Assembly (NCBI GenBank): GCA_026018925.1
Contig: JAKSZU010000004.1
Location: 17,142,095 to 17,206,094, forward strand
Length of the DNA stretch: 64,000 nucleotides
Direction: 5' to 3'
DNA from: Tupaia tana
Lineage: Eukaryota > Chordata > Mammalia > Scandentia > Tupaiidae
Numbering within the stretch: position 1 is the first letter of the stretch; the number at the start of each line of letters is the position of its first letter. The position numbers and the translations under genes are program-made. Positions 54,786 through 64,000 of this stretch are shown piece by piece. The notes under the pieces were generated by a model. The model ran no database searches. It was not told the origin of the DNA and saw nothing but the letters and a program-made list of their open reading frames with translations.

Positions 54786-54986
54786 CAAGTTATATTTTAT
54801 TACACAATAGTAGAGGCAAATTATCTGTAAATAGTAACTGCTTAGAGGATATTATCTAATTAAATAAATATTTTATTTGAAGGATTATTCCTTAATAAAT
54901 GTTAACATTATAAAAAAGAAAATATATACATTGTACATATATATTTTTAAAATAATTATTTTAACTTTATTTTAATTTTTTTAAAA
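54786..54986. other. unidentified AT-rich insert in old L1
   Basis: accacaagttatattttatt onward resembles neither L1 nor the SINEs. Confidence 0.3.
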
Positions 54987-55147
54987 GAATTATTTTATTT
55001 AACTTTATTTATTTATTTTAATTTGACCAGAGAGGGTTAGTGTGAGAGAGAGGGAAGTGAGAAAACAAGCCAGCAGGCCCAGGACTTGAACTGTGGTTGG
55101 CCATGTGGGAGCCCAGCACCCTTAACCACCACACAACCTGCTGGCCC
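54987..55147 (-). mobile_element. tRNA-SINE, short form
   Basis: attttatttaactttattta tail, ggccatgtgggagcccagc, end aacctgctggcccc. Confidence 0.85.
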
Positions 55148-55193
55148 CTTATTTATTTTAATTTGACCAGAGAGGGATAGAACAAGAGAGAGA
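55148..55193 (-). mobile_element. tRNA-SINE, tail fragment
   Basis: ttaatttgaccagagagg repeats the start of the preceding copy and stops at the next SINE. Confidence 0.65.
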
Positions 55194-55194
55194 G

Positions 55195-55455
55195 GGACCA
55201 GCAGTTAGCATAATGGCTATGTCGTTGGACTCATGTAGTCGACCGTGGTTCGCGTCCCGAACCCGGTGGCTTTAACCTCACGCTGGGCGCGTGTGCGTGC
55301 GTGCCCAAGATCCTGAGACGATAATGGAGGAGAAGGGATTGTGGCATGGCCATCCCCTCTTGGGGGTGATTTCTCACTTTCTGTCTCGCTGTATCTGTCT
55401 GTCTTTCTGGCGAGTGCACGTGCCCTATAGCAAAAACCTCTCAAAAAAAAAAAAA
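55195..55455 (+). mobile_element. tRNA-SINE, long form, young subfamily
   Basis: gggaccagcagttagcataa head, ggttcgcgtcccg at the B box, tail ctatagcaaaaacctctc. Confidence 0.9.
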
Positions 55456-55697
55456 TGTTACAAAGGTTATCTTCTATGTTTTCTTAGTATTGTTATAGTT
55501 TTAGTTTTTACATTTAAGCTAATCTGTTTTGAGTTAGTTTTTATGTATGATATGAAATACAGATTTAGGTGGATATCCAGTTGCTTCAACACTGTTCAAA
55601 AGACTGTTCTTTTTTACTAAATTGCTTTGTACTTTTGCCAAAAATTAATTGCTCATATTTCTGGATTTTTATTCTGTTCTATTATTTATAATTCTGT

Positions 55698-56057
55698 CTT
55701 TTTTTTTTCAATGTCAGAGGGTATGTGTGTACATGTGCATGTGTGTGAGAGAGAGAGAGGGGGAGAGAGAGAGAGAGAGGGAAGGGGAGGAGAGGGGGAG
55801 TGAGGGAGAGAGAGAGAGGGAGAGGGAGAGGGAGAGGGAGAGGGAGAGGGAGAGAGGGAGAGAGAACTCTGTCAGTGGAGCCTGGTCATGCAATCCTTTT
55901 TCCTCTAATTCTCTATCCCATCAGGATAACTGGGCATGTGTGAACAAGTGCTTGGCATGTTTTTAAGTTGTCAGAACCAGGCTTGATCTCTGATTGTCCA
56001 TGTGAAATTTTGTCTTCTTCTACATGGGTCTTAACTATTACACCACGGGGCCAGCCC
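55698..56057 (-). mobile_element. tRNA-SINE with expanded GA-rich tract
   Basis: Body and end (caccacggggccagccc) of an older copy; its purine tract is expanded to about 120 bp. Confidence 0.75.
55746..55865. repeat. (GA)n/(GGGAGA)n purine tract
   Basis: About 120 bp of pure G/A, grading from GA to a regular GGGAGA hexamer. Confidence 0.95.
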
Positions 56058-56589
56058 TATTTGTCTATCTTGATGCCAAAATTATACTATTTAATTATTG
56101 TAGCTCTGTAATAAATCTGGAAGTCAGTTATCTGTTTAAGACCTCTAACTTTGTTCTTCTTTTCCAAAACTGATGTGACTCTTACTCTTACTTTTCATTT
56201 CCACGTGAATTTTACAATCAACTTTAGAATTTTAATATCAATTTCTGCAAAAAGGAAAAATAAAAGTTTGGTTAGATTTTGCTTGAAATTGCATTGACTC
56301 TCTAGGTCAGTTAGGGACAACTGACATCTTTACCATATTGAGTTTTATGACATAGTATATTTCTCCATTTGTTTATATGTTTTCTTCTCCCAGTAATGTT
56401 TTATAGCTTTTGGTGCACAAGTCTAGCAAATCTCTTGTCAGATCTATTTCATATTTTTTGATGCTATTGTAAATTTTACTGCTTTAAATTCTCAATTTCT
56501 GATCACTTATTTCTAGTATATAAAAATACAGTTGCTTTCAATGTATTGATCATGATCCTGAAACCTTGCTAAACTTACTTATTAGTTTT

Positions 56590-56635
56590 AATTTTTTTAG
56601 AGGCTTTGCTTCAGGATGTGTGCACTCAACAGAGA

Positions 56636-56668
<33 letters not shown>

Positions 56669-56864
56669 TGAGAGGGAAAGTGAGAAATCACTTTTAGGGG
56701 GGATAGCCATGCCACAATTCTTTCTCCTTCATTCTCTTCCTGGGATCTTGGGCATGCATGCACACACCCCTGGGATGAATTTCAAGCCACTGGGTCCAGG
56801 ACTCAGACTGTGGTCAGCCTTGTGGGAGTACAGTGATATAATTGCTACACCATCTCCTGGCCCC
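56590..56864 (-). mobile_element. tRNA-SINE, long form
   Basis: TSD acttattagttt on both sides, splitting old L1 sequence. Confidence 0.9.
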
Positions 56865-57055
56865 ACTTATTAGTTTTAGTAGCTTTCTTTTGTAAATTCC
56901 TTTGCAGTCATTTATGGGGATGATCATGGCATCTGTGAATAAAAATAATTTCATTCCAATTTAGATCCAGATGCCATTCTTTTCTTTTCCTTGCTTTATT
57001 GTAATGACTAGAAGCTTCAGTATAGTGTTGAATAGAAGTGACAAGAATAGGCAAT

Positions 57056-57594
57056 CTTTTTTTTTTTTTTAATGGTTTTACCACAGGGTGTTTGCACTCA
57101 CCAGAGAAAGAGAGTGAGAGAGAAAGTAAGAAATCACCCCCCATGAGACCAGCAGATGGCGTAATAGTTGTGTTGCTGGACTCCCACATGGCTGACTACA
57201 GCTTGAGTCCTAGACCTGGCAACTTGAAACTCATGCTGGGTGCATGTGTGGGCTCCCAAGGTCCCAAGAGGAAAATGGAAGAGAAGGGATTGTAGCATTG
57301 CCGTTCCTCCTGGGGGTGATTTCTCACTTTCTGTCCTTGTTTCTCTGTGTCTCTCCAGTGAGTGCACATACTGTATAGCAAAAATTTCTCTTAAAAAATA
57401 AAAAAAAAGAACCACCCCCTCCCCCCGGGGGGAACAACCACACCCACCTCCCTTTTTCTTCCATTCTCCTCTTGGGATTTGGGCATATGTGTACTTGTGC
57501 CTGGCATGACTTTCAAGTTGCCAGGTCCAGGACTTGAACCATAGTTGGTCATATGGGAGTCCAGCGCCTTAACACCATGCCACCTGCTGGCCCC
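57056..57594 (-). mobile_element. tRNA-SINE, long form, split by an opposite copy
   Basis: Outer copy from poly(T) to aaatcaccccccatgag, resumes near accaccccctccccccg to ccacctgctggcccc; TSD-like aagaat[a/g]gg. Confidence 0.85.
57147..57409 (+). mobile_element. tRNA-SINE, long form, nested inverted
   Basis: accagcagatggcgtaatag head to ctgtatagcaaaaatttctc tail. Confidence 0.87.
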
Positions 57595-57741
57595 AAGAAT
57601 GGGAATTCTTGCCTCATTAGAGTGGAAAATATGCAGGTGATGTTAACATTGAGGAGTTCCTTTTTTCCCTTGCTTAGAGTTTTATTAGTATTTTGTCAAA
57701 TACTTTTTCCATATGTATTGAAATTATGAGGTGATAAAGAC

Positions 57742-57995
57742 TTTCTTTTTAAAATTTTGCCAGAGGGCACTTGTGCTCTCCAGAGAGACAGAGAGAGGGA
57801 AAGCAAGAAAGCACCCCTCAGGAAGAATGATTACACTGTAATCCCTTCTTCTCTATCTATCCTACCTTTCAGGATTTTGGGCATGCATACATACACATAT
57901 GCCTGGCACACTTCTCAAGCCTCCAGGTCCAGGACTTTAACTGCATTCAGCCATGCGGGATCCAGCTGCCTTAATGGGTACACCACAGGCTAGCC
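57742..57995 (-). mobile_element. tRNA-SINE, older long form
   Basis: ttgccagagggcacttgtgc, ggattttgggcatgcataca, end ccacaggctagcc. Confidence 0.75.
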
Positions 57996-58009
57996 TAGAT
58001 GATTTTCTT

Positions 58010-58281
58010 TTTTTTTTTTTTTTTTTTTTTCCGGAGAGGTTTTCGCTATAGGACGCGTGCGCTCGCCAGAAAGACAGAGAGAGACAGAGAGATAGAAAGT
58101 GAGAAATCATCCCCCAGGGGAGATGGCCACGCCACAATCCCTTCTACTCCATTCTCCTCTTGGGATCTTGGGCACGCACGCACATGCGCCTGGTGTGTTT
58201 GAGCCACCGGGTCCAGGACTTGAACTGTGGTCGACTACATGGGAGTCTAGTGACATAGCCATTACGCTAACTGCTGGTCCC
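58010..58281 (-). mobile_element. tRNA-SINE, long form
   Basis: Imperfect TSD around tagcctaga...ttttctttt; end taactgctggtccc. Confidence 0.9.
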
Positions 58282-58487
58282 TAGCCTAGATTTTCTTTTC
58301 CCATCTGCCAATTTGGTGAAATATGTAATTTTTTTTATTGTCTTTTTTTTTTTTTTAAATGTTAAGCTAACCTTGCATTCTTGGCATAAACCCCACTTGG
58401 TCACACTGTATTATCTTATTAGTGTATTGTTGAATTCAATTTGTCAAAATTATTGCATATGTGTTCTTAAGGGATGTTGGTCTGTAA

Positions 58488-58489
<2 letters not shown>

Positions 58490-58518
<29 letters not shown>

Positions 58519-59105
58519 TTTCTCTTTCTTTCTTTCTTTTTCTTTTTTTTTCAGTTTGTTATAGGGTATATGTACTTGCTGGAGAGAGAGAGATAGGGAA
58601 AGTGAGAAATCACCCCCTAGGGGATGGCCATGCTGAATCCCTTCTCCGTTTACCTTTCAGAATTTGGGAGGGGGGGGAACCAGCAGTTAGTGTAATGGCT
58701 GTGTTGCTGGACTCCCATGTAGTCGACCGCGGTTCAAGTCCTGTACACGCTGGGCTCATGTGCGTATGTACCCAAGATCCCGAGAGGAGAATGGAGGAAA
58801 AGGGATTGCGGCCTGGCCATACCCTTTGGGAGGTGATTTCTCACTTTCTGTCTCTCTGTCTCTCTCTGTCTTTCTGGAGAGCGCACACGCCCTATAGCAA
58901 AAACCTCTCAAAAAATAAAAAAAAAAGAAAAAAAAAGAAAAGAAAAAAGAAAAAGAATTTCGGTAAGAAAAAAAGAAAAAGAATTTTGGTCATGCACACA
59001 TCCACCCAGCATGTTTTTCAAGCTACCAGGTCTGGGACTCTAACCACACAATTGGCCACATGGGATCCAGCTGCCTTAATTAATACCACACCACCTGGCT
59101 GGCCT
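58490..59105 (-). mobile_element. tRNA-SINE with (TTTC)n tail, split by an opposite copy
   Basis: Outer copy: (CTTT)n 58490-58551, body to cagaatttggg, resumes at ttttggtcatgcacacatc to cacctggctggcc. Confidence 0.82.
58676..58965 (+). mobile_element. tRNA-SINE, long form, nested inverted
   Basis: ggaaccagcagttagtgtaa head; shortened tRNA-body junction; purine-rich tail to 58980. TSD-like agaattt[t]gg. Confidence 0.87.
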
Positions 59106-59240
59106 GTGTGATTTTCTTTTCTTGTTAAGGCTTTTTTCTGGTTTTGGAGTCAGGATAATGCTGATTTTACAACATGTCTTTGTCAAAGTATTTCCTCCTG
59201 TTTAGTACTTGGGAAGAGTTTGTATAGAATTATATAGAAT

Positions 59241-59531
59241 TTTTTTTTTTTTAAATTTTAAAAAATATTTTTAAGAGAGATTTTGCTATAGGGTGCACAT
59301 GCTTGCCAGAGAGACAGAGATAGAGAGACAGAAAGTGAGAAATTACCGCACCCTGGGTTGGGAGGGATAGCCTCGCCGTAATCCCTTCCTTTTATTTTCC
59401 TTGTGGGATTTTGGGCATGCACGCACATGTGCCTGGTGTGAGTTTAAAGCTGCCAAGTCTGAGACTTGAACTGCGGTTGGCAATGTGGGACTCCAGCAGT
59501 GTAACCAACCATTATGCCATCTGCTGGTTCC
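59241..59531 (-). mobile_element. tRNA-SINE, long form
   Basis: tgctatagggtgcacatgct, cgcaccctgggttggg insertion in the palindrome region, end ccatctgctggttcc. Confidence 0.85.
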
Positions 59532-60480
59532 AGAAATTTTTTTGAAATGCATGACAGAATTCCTTAGTGAAACCATCTGGACTTGTAATTTTCTTTGTGG
59601 AAAGGTCTTTCAACTGCAAATTCAATTTCTTATAGATATTGAGATATTTGAGCTTTCTGTTTTAGTCAAGGATGTTTTGGTAATTTCTCTCTTTCAATAA
59701 ATTTGTTTATTTAATTTAAATTGTGGAATTTATTGGCATAAAGTTGTTTATCTCTCATTCCTGGTATATGATTTTTTTTCTTATTTTTCCTGATGAATCT
59801 GAACAGAGTTTTATTATTTTCTCAAGATCAAACTTTTGATTTAACTGATTCCTTTTTTTCATATGTCCCTACATCTTAATTTTTAAAAATTTTACTTCTG
59901 CTCTCATACTTATTAGTCATTTCCCTCTGTTTACTCTGAATTTATTTACCTATTCTAATTTCTTAAGGTAGACGCTGAGGTCACTTATTTAAATTCTTTT
60001 TCTTCCAAATACAGATGATTACTTTATATTTTTCTCTGTATACTACTCTTTAGCTGCATCCCATATGTTCTGACATGTGTGTTTTCACTTTAATTCAGTT
60101 TATGTGTCTTTCTTATTTTCTTTTTGATTTCTTTGACTCATGAGCCATTCATGTGTGTTATTTGGTTTTCAAATATTAGGGGATTTTTCCTATCTCTTTT
60201 GTTAGGGTTTTCTGGTTTATTTCCATTTTGGCCAGTTACATAGGCAACTGAAGTTGTTTGAAATGAATTGATTGTTGTCTTATGGCCCTAAATATGGTCT
60301 GTCTTGGTAAATGTTTAATGTGGACTCAAGAAGATGTATATTCTGCCATCCTGTGATTTCTACAAATGTCAATTAGGTCAGGTTGGTTGATGGTATTGTT
60401 CAAGACTTTATCTTTTTAATCCTTACTGCTTTCTGTCTACTTGCTTTGTCAGTTGTTAAAAAGGGTTTCAGAATTGCGGA

Positions 60481-60882
60481 GGACTGGATGTGCTCTGGGT
60501 ATTATGTTTTTGTTTTTTAAGTCATTGATTTTCTAGCTTTGCTAGTACAGTATCTTAATCACCTTAGGCAATTTTTGCAATAAAATGCAGTTTTAACTCT
60601 TTTAGCCCTTTAAGACACCGGAGATATGTTAGGAGTTAGAATTTAATGATAGGATTTCTAGTTTCTATAAAAGGTTTGAATATTTATGTCTGTGTTTGGA
60701 TTACAAGGACTCCTTTGTCTTTTGGGGGCATGCCTGTTAGAATGTGAGAGTATATGTGTCTTTAATAGGCCCTTACTTTTATCCTTTAACAAATAATGAG
60801 AAAAACAAAAATCTGTTCTAAAAGCAGAATACAAGTGGATACAGAAGTGATTTTCTGCTTTTAAAAGGTGTTGGGGATTTTT
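60481..60882. other. no gene seen; possibly more old L1
   Basis: Continuation of AT-rich intron 3; L1 similarity fades here. Confidence 0.35.
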
Positions 60883-60936
60883 TTTTTTTTTTTTTTTTGA
60901 GAGGTTTTTGCTATAGGGTGCATGCGCTTGCTAGAC

Positions 60937-60971
<35 letters not shown>

Positions 60972-61156
60972 AAGTGAGAAATCACCCCCAGGGGGGATGG
61001 CCACACCGCAATCCCTTCTCCTCCATTCTCCTCTCGAGATCTTGGGCACGCACGCACACGCGCCTGGCGTGAGTTTAAGCCACGGGTCTGGGACTCGAAC
61101 CGCGGTCGACTATGTGGGAGTCCAGCGACGTAGACATTACGCTAACTGCTGGTCCC
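60883..61156 (-). mobile_element. tRNA-SINE, long form, young
   Basis: TSD ggggattttt (60873, 61157); (GA)n; many CpGs. Confidence 0.93.
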
Positions 61157-61166
61157 GGGGATTTTT

Positions 61167-61539
61167 GTTTTGATGGCATACAATTTACATTGTAGATGAA
61201 AGGCATAAAAGCACTATAAATAGATTTTCCATCCTGTGATTGCTTATAACTTTAGCCTAGATTTTTTAAAATGATAGTAATTTTTGTAGTTTTATTTCAC
61301 TTTCTTTTTTTCATTTGGCCTTTCTTAATTTTTAGCCCACTTAAAATTTATTACCTGGGCCAAGGTTCCAAGAATGCTCCTGGCAAATAGAATTAATGGA
61401 TTGCTTTTCAAAGAGGGTCAAAGATCCAAACAGAAAAGGGGCCTCTTAGATGTGTAGACATCTCGCAAATAAAGTAAAGCATGTTTATAGGGAGATAGTA
61501 AAATGAAAACATAGGAATTAAGGCTTGTTTATTTGTTTA
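61167..61539. other. no gene seen
   Basis: AT-rich, unassigned. Confidence 0.35.
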
Positions 61540-62059
61540 ACTTTCTATTTTGACACAATTTTAAACTTACAGAAAGTTGTAAAAATAGTACATAGAGTTC
61601 TATGACCCCCTCAGCAGCTTCCCCAGTGATGTCATTTGATGCTGGGATGGTGCAATATCAAAACCAGGAAACTGATATTCGCGCAGTATCGTTAACTAGA
61701 TTACAGACCTCATTCAGTTTTATGTGCACTTGGTTTATGTTTGTGTGCCCTATACGGTTTGATCCCATGAAGAGATTTGTGTAATGCCTGCCTCTACAAC
61801 CAGCACACACAACTGTTTCATCCCTGTGCTACCCCTGTACTCCCACCTGGTCTTTCTCTCTTCACAACAGTTGAAACCATATTGTATATCATCTTTGGGG
61901 ACTGACTTTTTTTCTCTAAGCTTTTGAGATCCATCTAAATTGTTGCATGTATCATCAGGTTTTCTTTTCTTTTTTGAAGCATAGTATTTTGCGGCTGTAC
62001 CACCATCTTTTTATTCACTGACATGAAGATGGGTTGGATTTCTTTTTTTTTTAAGGCTT

Positions 62060-62280
62060 TTTTCCCCCAAGTATATTTGTTCATTTTTTGCAGGAATTAG
62101 AGAAAGAGAGAGAGCTGTCATCCCCAACAGAGTCTTTGTGCCACTATCCACCCCCATCTTTAGCCAGCTGTAGGTCACTGGAGTATACATGTCCCACCTG
62201 CTCAGGGAGCTCTCCAAATGGAACCTGGGACCTTTCCACATGGGTTGGCCTCACAGAGTGTCACATTTTACCTCTCGTCT
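62060..62280 (-). mobile_element. divergent tRNA-SINE
   Basis: ggaattagagaaagagagag, gctgtcatccccaacagagt, gaacctgggacctttccaca. Confidence 0.5.
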
Positions 62281-62402
62281 ACTTTTTTTAGTTTTGATGA
62301 TGTTTATCACTTTTTTTTCTTTTATGTGCTTGTTATCATATCTAAGAACTCTCTGCCTATCCATAGGTCCTGAAAATTTTCTCTTACATTTTCTATTAAA
62401 AG

Positions 62403-62622
62403 TTTGTGGTTCGAGTCCCTGACCCAGTGGCTTGAAAATCATACCAGGCATGTACATGTGTTTGCATGCCCAAGATCCCAGGAGGAGAAAGGAGGAGAAG
62501 GGATTGCGGTGTGGCCATTCCTGCTTGGGGGGTGATTTCTCATTCTCTCTCTTACTGTCTTTGTTTCTCTCTCTGGTGAACATATGTGCCCTAAGGCAAA
62601 AACTTCTTAAAAAAAGAACAAA
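62403..62622 (+). mobile_element. tRNA-SINE, long form, 5' truncated at the B box
   Basis: Starts at gtttgtggttcgagtccctg, keeps body, palindrome region and tail. Confidence 0.85.
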
Positions 62623-63184
62623 ATTTATATTTTATATTGAAATCTATGATTCATTTCAAGTTGATTTTTTTTATGGTGTCAGGTGTAGGTCAAGATTTAT
62701 TTATCTAGTCTAGAATGTTCAATTGCTCTAGCACAATTTTTTTTTTGAAAAGTCTGTCCTTCCTGATTTGAATTACTTTTGCAGTTTTGTCAGGAATCAT
62801 TGGGCATATTTGTGGTGGCTTAATTTCTGGCTTTCTTCTCTGTTCCATTGACCTATGGAACAGGTCAAGGACAGGACTGTCCTTCTGCCAATACCACACT
62901 GTCTTGATTACAGTAACTGTATATGAAGTCTTAACATTGGGTAGAATGGTTCTTTACACTTTTCCCCACTATTTCACAATTGTTTCAATTAGTCTAGTTT
63001 TTTTTCCTTTCCATACACATTTTAGAATGAACTTGTTTATATCTATAGAAAAGTCTTGCTAGGATTTTGTTAAGAACTACTCTAAACTTAGAGGTAAGCG
63101 TAAGAGATAAAAAAAAAAAAGCAAAACTAAATTGTTCTTTCTACTTTCACACTCACCATAACTCTTTTGTATGTGATTTTTAAA

Positions 63185-63439
63185 AGTCTGTATTTTTCCC
63201 ATGAACAAGGTGGAGACACATAAAGAGACACAGCACCACACAGGGCCTTCAGCTGACACTGGATCGTGGGCATTGAATGCCCAGCATACTCCCGGATGTC
63301 TCCATCTGCAAACCTGGAACCCTCTCATGTGGGTCAGACTTGCCAAGTGTCCTGACACTGCACTCGTCCAGACCCCAGTCTTAACACTTCTGACACTAGA
63401 TTCGTGGGTTATTTTTCCCACACAACAAGTAATTGTCCA
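63185..63439 (-). mobile_element. divergent tRNA-SINE
   Basis: gacacagcaccacacagggc, ctgacactggatcgtgggca, cctggaaccctctcatgtgg; probable old copy. Confidence 0.5.
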
Positions 63440-64000
63440 GCAGACACCAGGTAGGTTTTCTGCCACTTGAGTTACTATTTTACTCAACTCTGACACTATC
63501 TACCTGAAGTTAGCGTCAGATCCTACTGGTTAAACTCAGTCCCACAGGGGTCCAGCAGGTGGTATAGTGGTTAAGGCGCTGGAATTCTACATGGCCGACT
63601 GGTTCAAATCCTGGACCTGGCGGCTTGCTTTCTCCCTCTCTCTCTCTTTCGCTGGCAGAACTCATGTGAAAAAATAATAATAAATAAATAATTCTTAAAA
63701 AAAACCCAAAAAGCCTCAATCCCACAGGTTAAGGCTTGGTCCCATAAGACTGTCTGTATTTCACATGTCAGTTTCAAGCCCATGTTGTTTTACCTATGCT
63801 TCTGACTGATGAGTTGGAAGTCAGGGGTTTCTATGACCTCCTCCTTGGGGTTGATCATTTGCTAGGATGACTCACAGAACTCAGGGAAACATGTTTACCA
63901 GTTTATTATAAAAGATTACAGTGGATATAGGCAAACAGCTAGATGAAGAGGTATATAGGGCAAGACATGTGGGAAAGAGTATGGCGCTTCCGTCCTCTCT
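63440..64000 (+). repeat. old LTR-like repeat running off the window
   Basis: gacactatctacctgaagtt, tcagatcctactggttaa, then after a SINE ttaaggcttggtcccataag, ctcacagaactcagggaaac and gtttattataaaagatta. A familiar old LTR-like repeat, split by the SINE at 63549-63714; family not named. Confidence 0.5.
63549..63714 (+). mobile_element. tRNA-SINE, short form
   Basis: TSD ctca[g/a]tcccacagg (63535, 63715); splits the old LTR-like repeat. Confidence 0.92.

Larger units (their letters stand above)
54220..60480 (-). mobile_element. old LINE-1 (L1M-type), minus strand, SINE-interrupted
   Basis: Reading the plus strand left to right gives the reverse complement of an old mammalian L1: 3' UTR (54220-54780, e.g. 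gtctggtttctttcattcagc), then 55456-55697, 56058-56576, 56866-57055, 57595-57741, 58282-58489, 59106-59240 and 59532-60480, which are successive parts of ORF2 moving 5'. Typical marks are gatgctattgtaaattttac and ttgcattcttggcataaaccc. All frames are broken. Five SINE clusters and an unidentified block at 54786-54986 interrupt it. Confidence 0.75.
61540..63100 (-). mobile_element. second old LINE-1 fragment, minus strand
   Basis: 61540-62050 reads as an L1M-type 3' UTR (acagaaagttgtaaaaatag, ttgcatgtatc) and 62281-62402 plus 62623-63100 as the 3' end of ORF2 (ccattgacctatggaac, cacactgtcttgattacagt). A divergent SINE (62060-62280) and a truncated SINE (62403-62622) separate the pieces. Confidence 0.65.
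49185..64000 (+). other. MAST2: MAST2 intron 3, 5' part
   Basis: Starts at gtaagt; no further coding exon recognised to the window end. Dominated from about 54 kb by old minus-strand LINE-1 sequence broken up by SINEs. Confidence 0.8.

Overview
The window is mammalian nuclear DNA. It has long introns with GT-AG boundaries, a CpG-island promoter, processed pseudogenes with poly(A) and target-site duplications (TSDs), old LINE-1, L2, MIR, hAT and MLT1 repeats, and roughly a hundred tRNA-derived SINEs with CT-rich 3' regions. SINEs that join a tRNA-like head to an Alu-like (7SL-derived) segment suggest Euarchontoglires. The dominant SINE is not Alu, B1/B2, tree-shrew Tu, rabbit C, Can-SINE or bat VES. 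My best guess is a colugo (Dermoptera), which is known to have its own tRNA-derived SINEs (CYN / t-SINE); this is inference, not a database match.

The one protein-coding gene I recognise is MAST2 (microtubule-associated serine/threonine kinase 2) on the + strand. Its CpG-island promoter lies near 17.76-18.56 kb, coding exon 1 at 18325-18504, exon 2 at 39177-39324 and exon 3 at 49042-49184. Intron 3 runs past the window end. The three exons join in frame and encode residues 1-157, which lie upstream of the MAST pre-kinase domain, the kinase and the PDZ domain.

Layout: 1-17.7 kb is intergenic DNA upstream of MAST2, packed with SINEs, with an RPL29 retrocopy at 7.9-8.4 kb inserted into a SINE tail, an L2 and an MLT1 LTR. 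17.7-18.6 kb is the promoter and exon 1. 18.5-39.2 kb is intron 1, with a U6 pseudogene at 23.5 kb, an ORF2-less LINE-1 derivative at 29.1-32.5 kb and a long L2 at 32.7-35.0 kb. 39.3-49.0 kb is intron 2, with a second, TSD-flanked ORF2-less LINE-1 derivative at 43.7-46.2 kb. 49.2-64 kb is the start of intron 3, much of it one or two old LINE-1s on the minus strand broken up by SINEs.

The most interesting signals are a HAL1-like LINE-1 family (ORF1 only, tandem 113-bp monomers at the 5' end, duplicated 3' UTR unit), a regenerated splice donor at the start of MAST2 exon 3, tRNA-7SL chimeric SINEs, a SINE subfamily with an altered B box, and inverted nested SINE pairs. I saw no CRISPR array, defence operon or other prokaryotic system. 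SINE boundaries are read by eye and are good to a few bases where a TSD is quoted, otherwise to about 10-20 bases.
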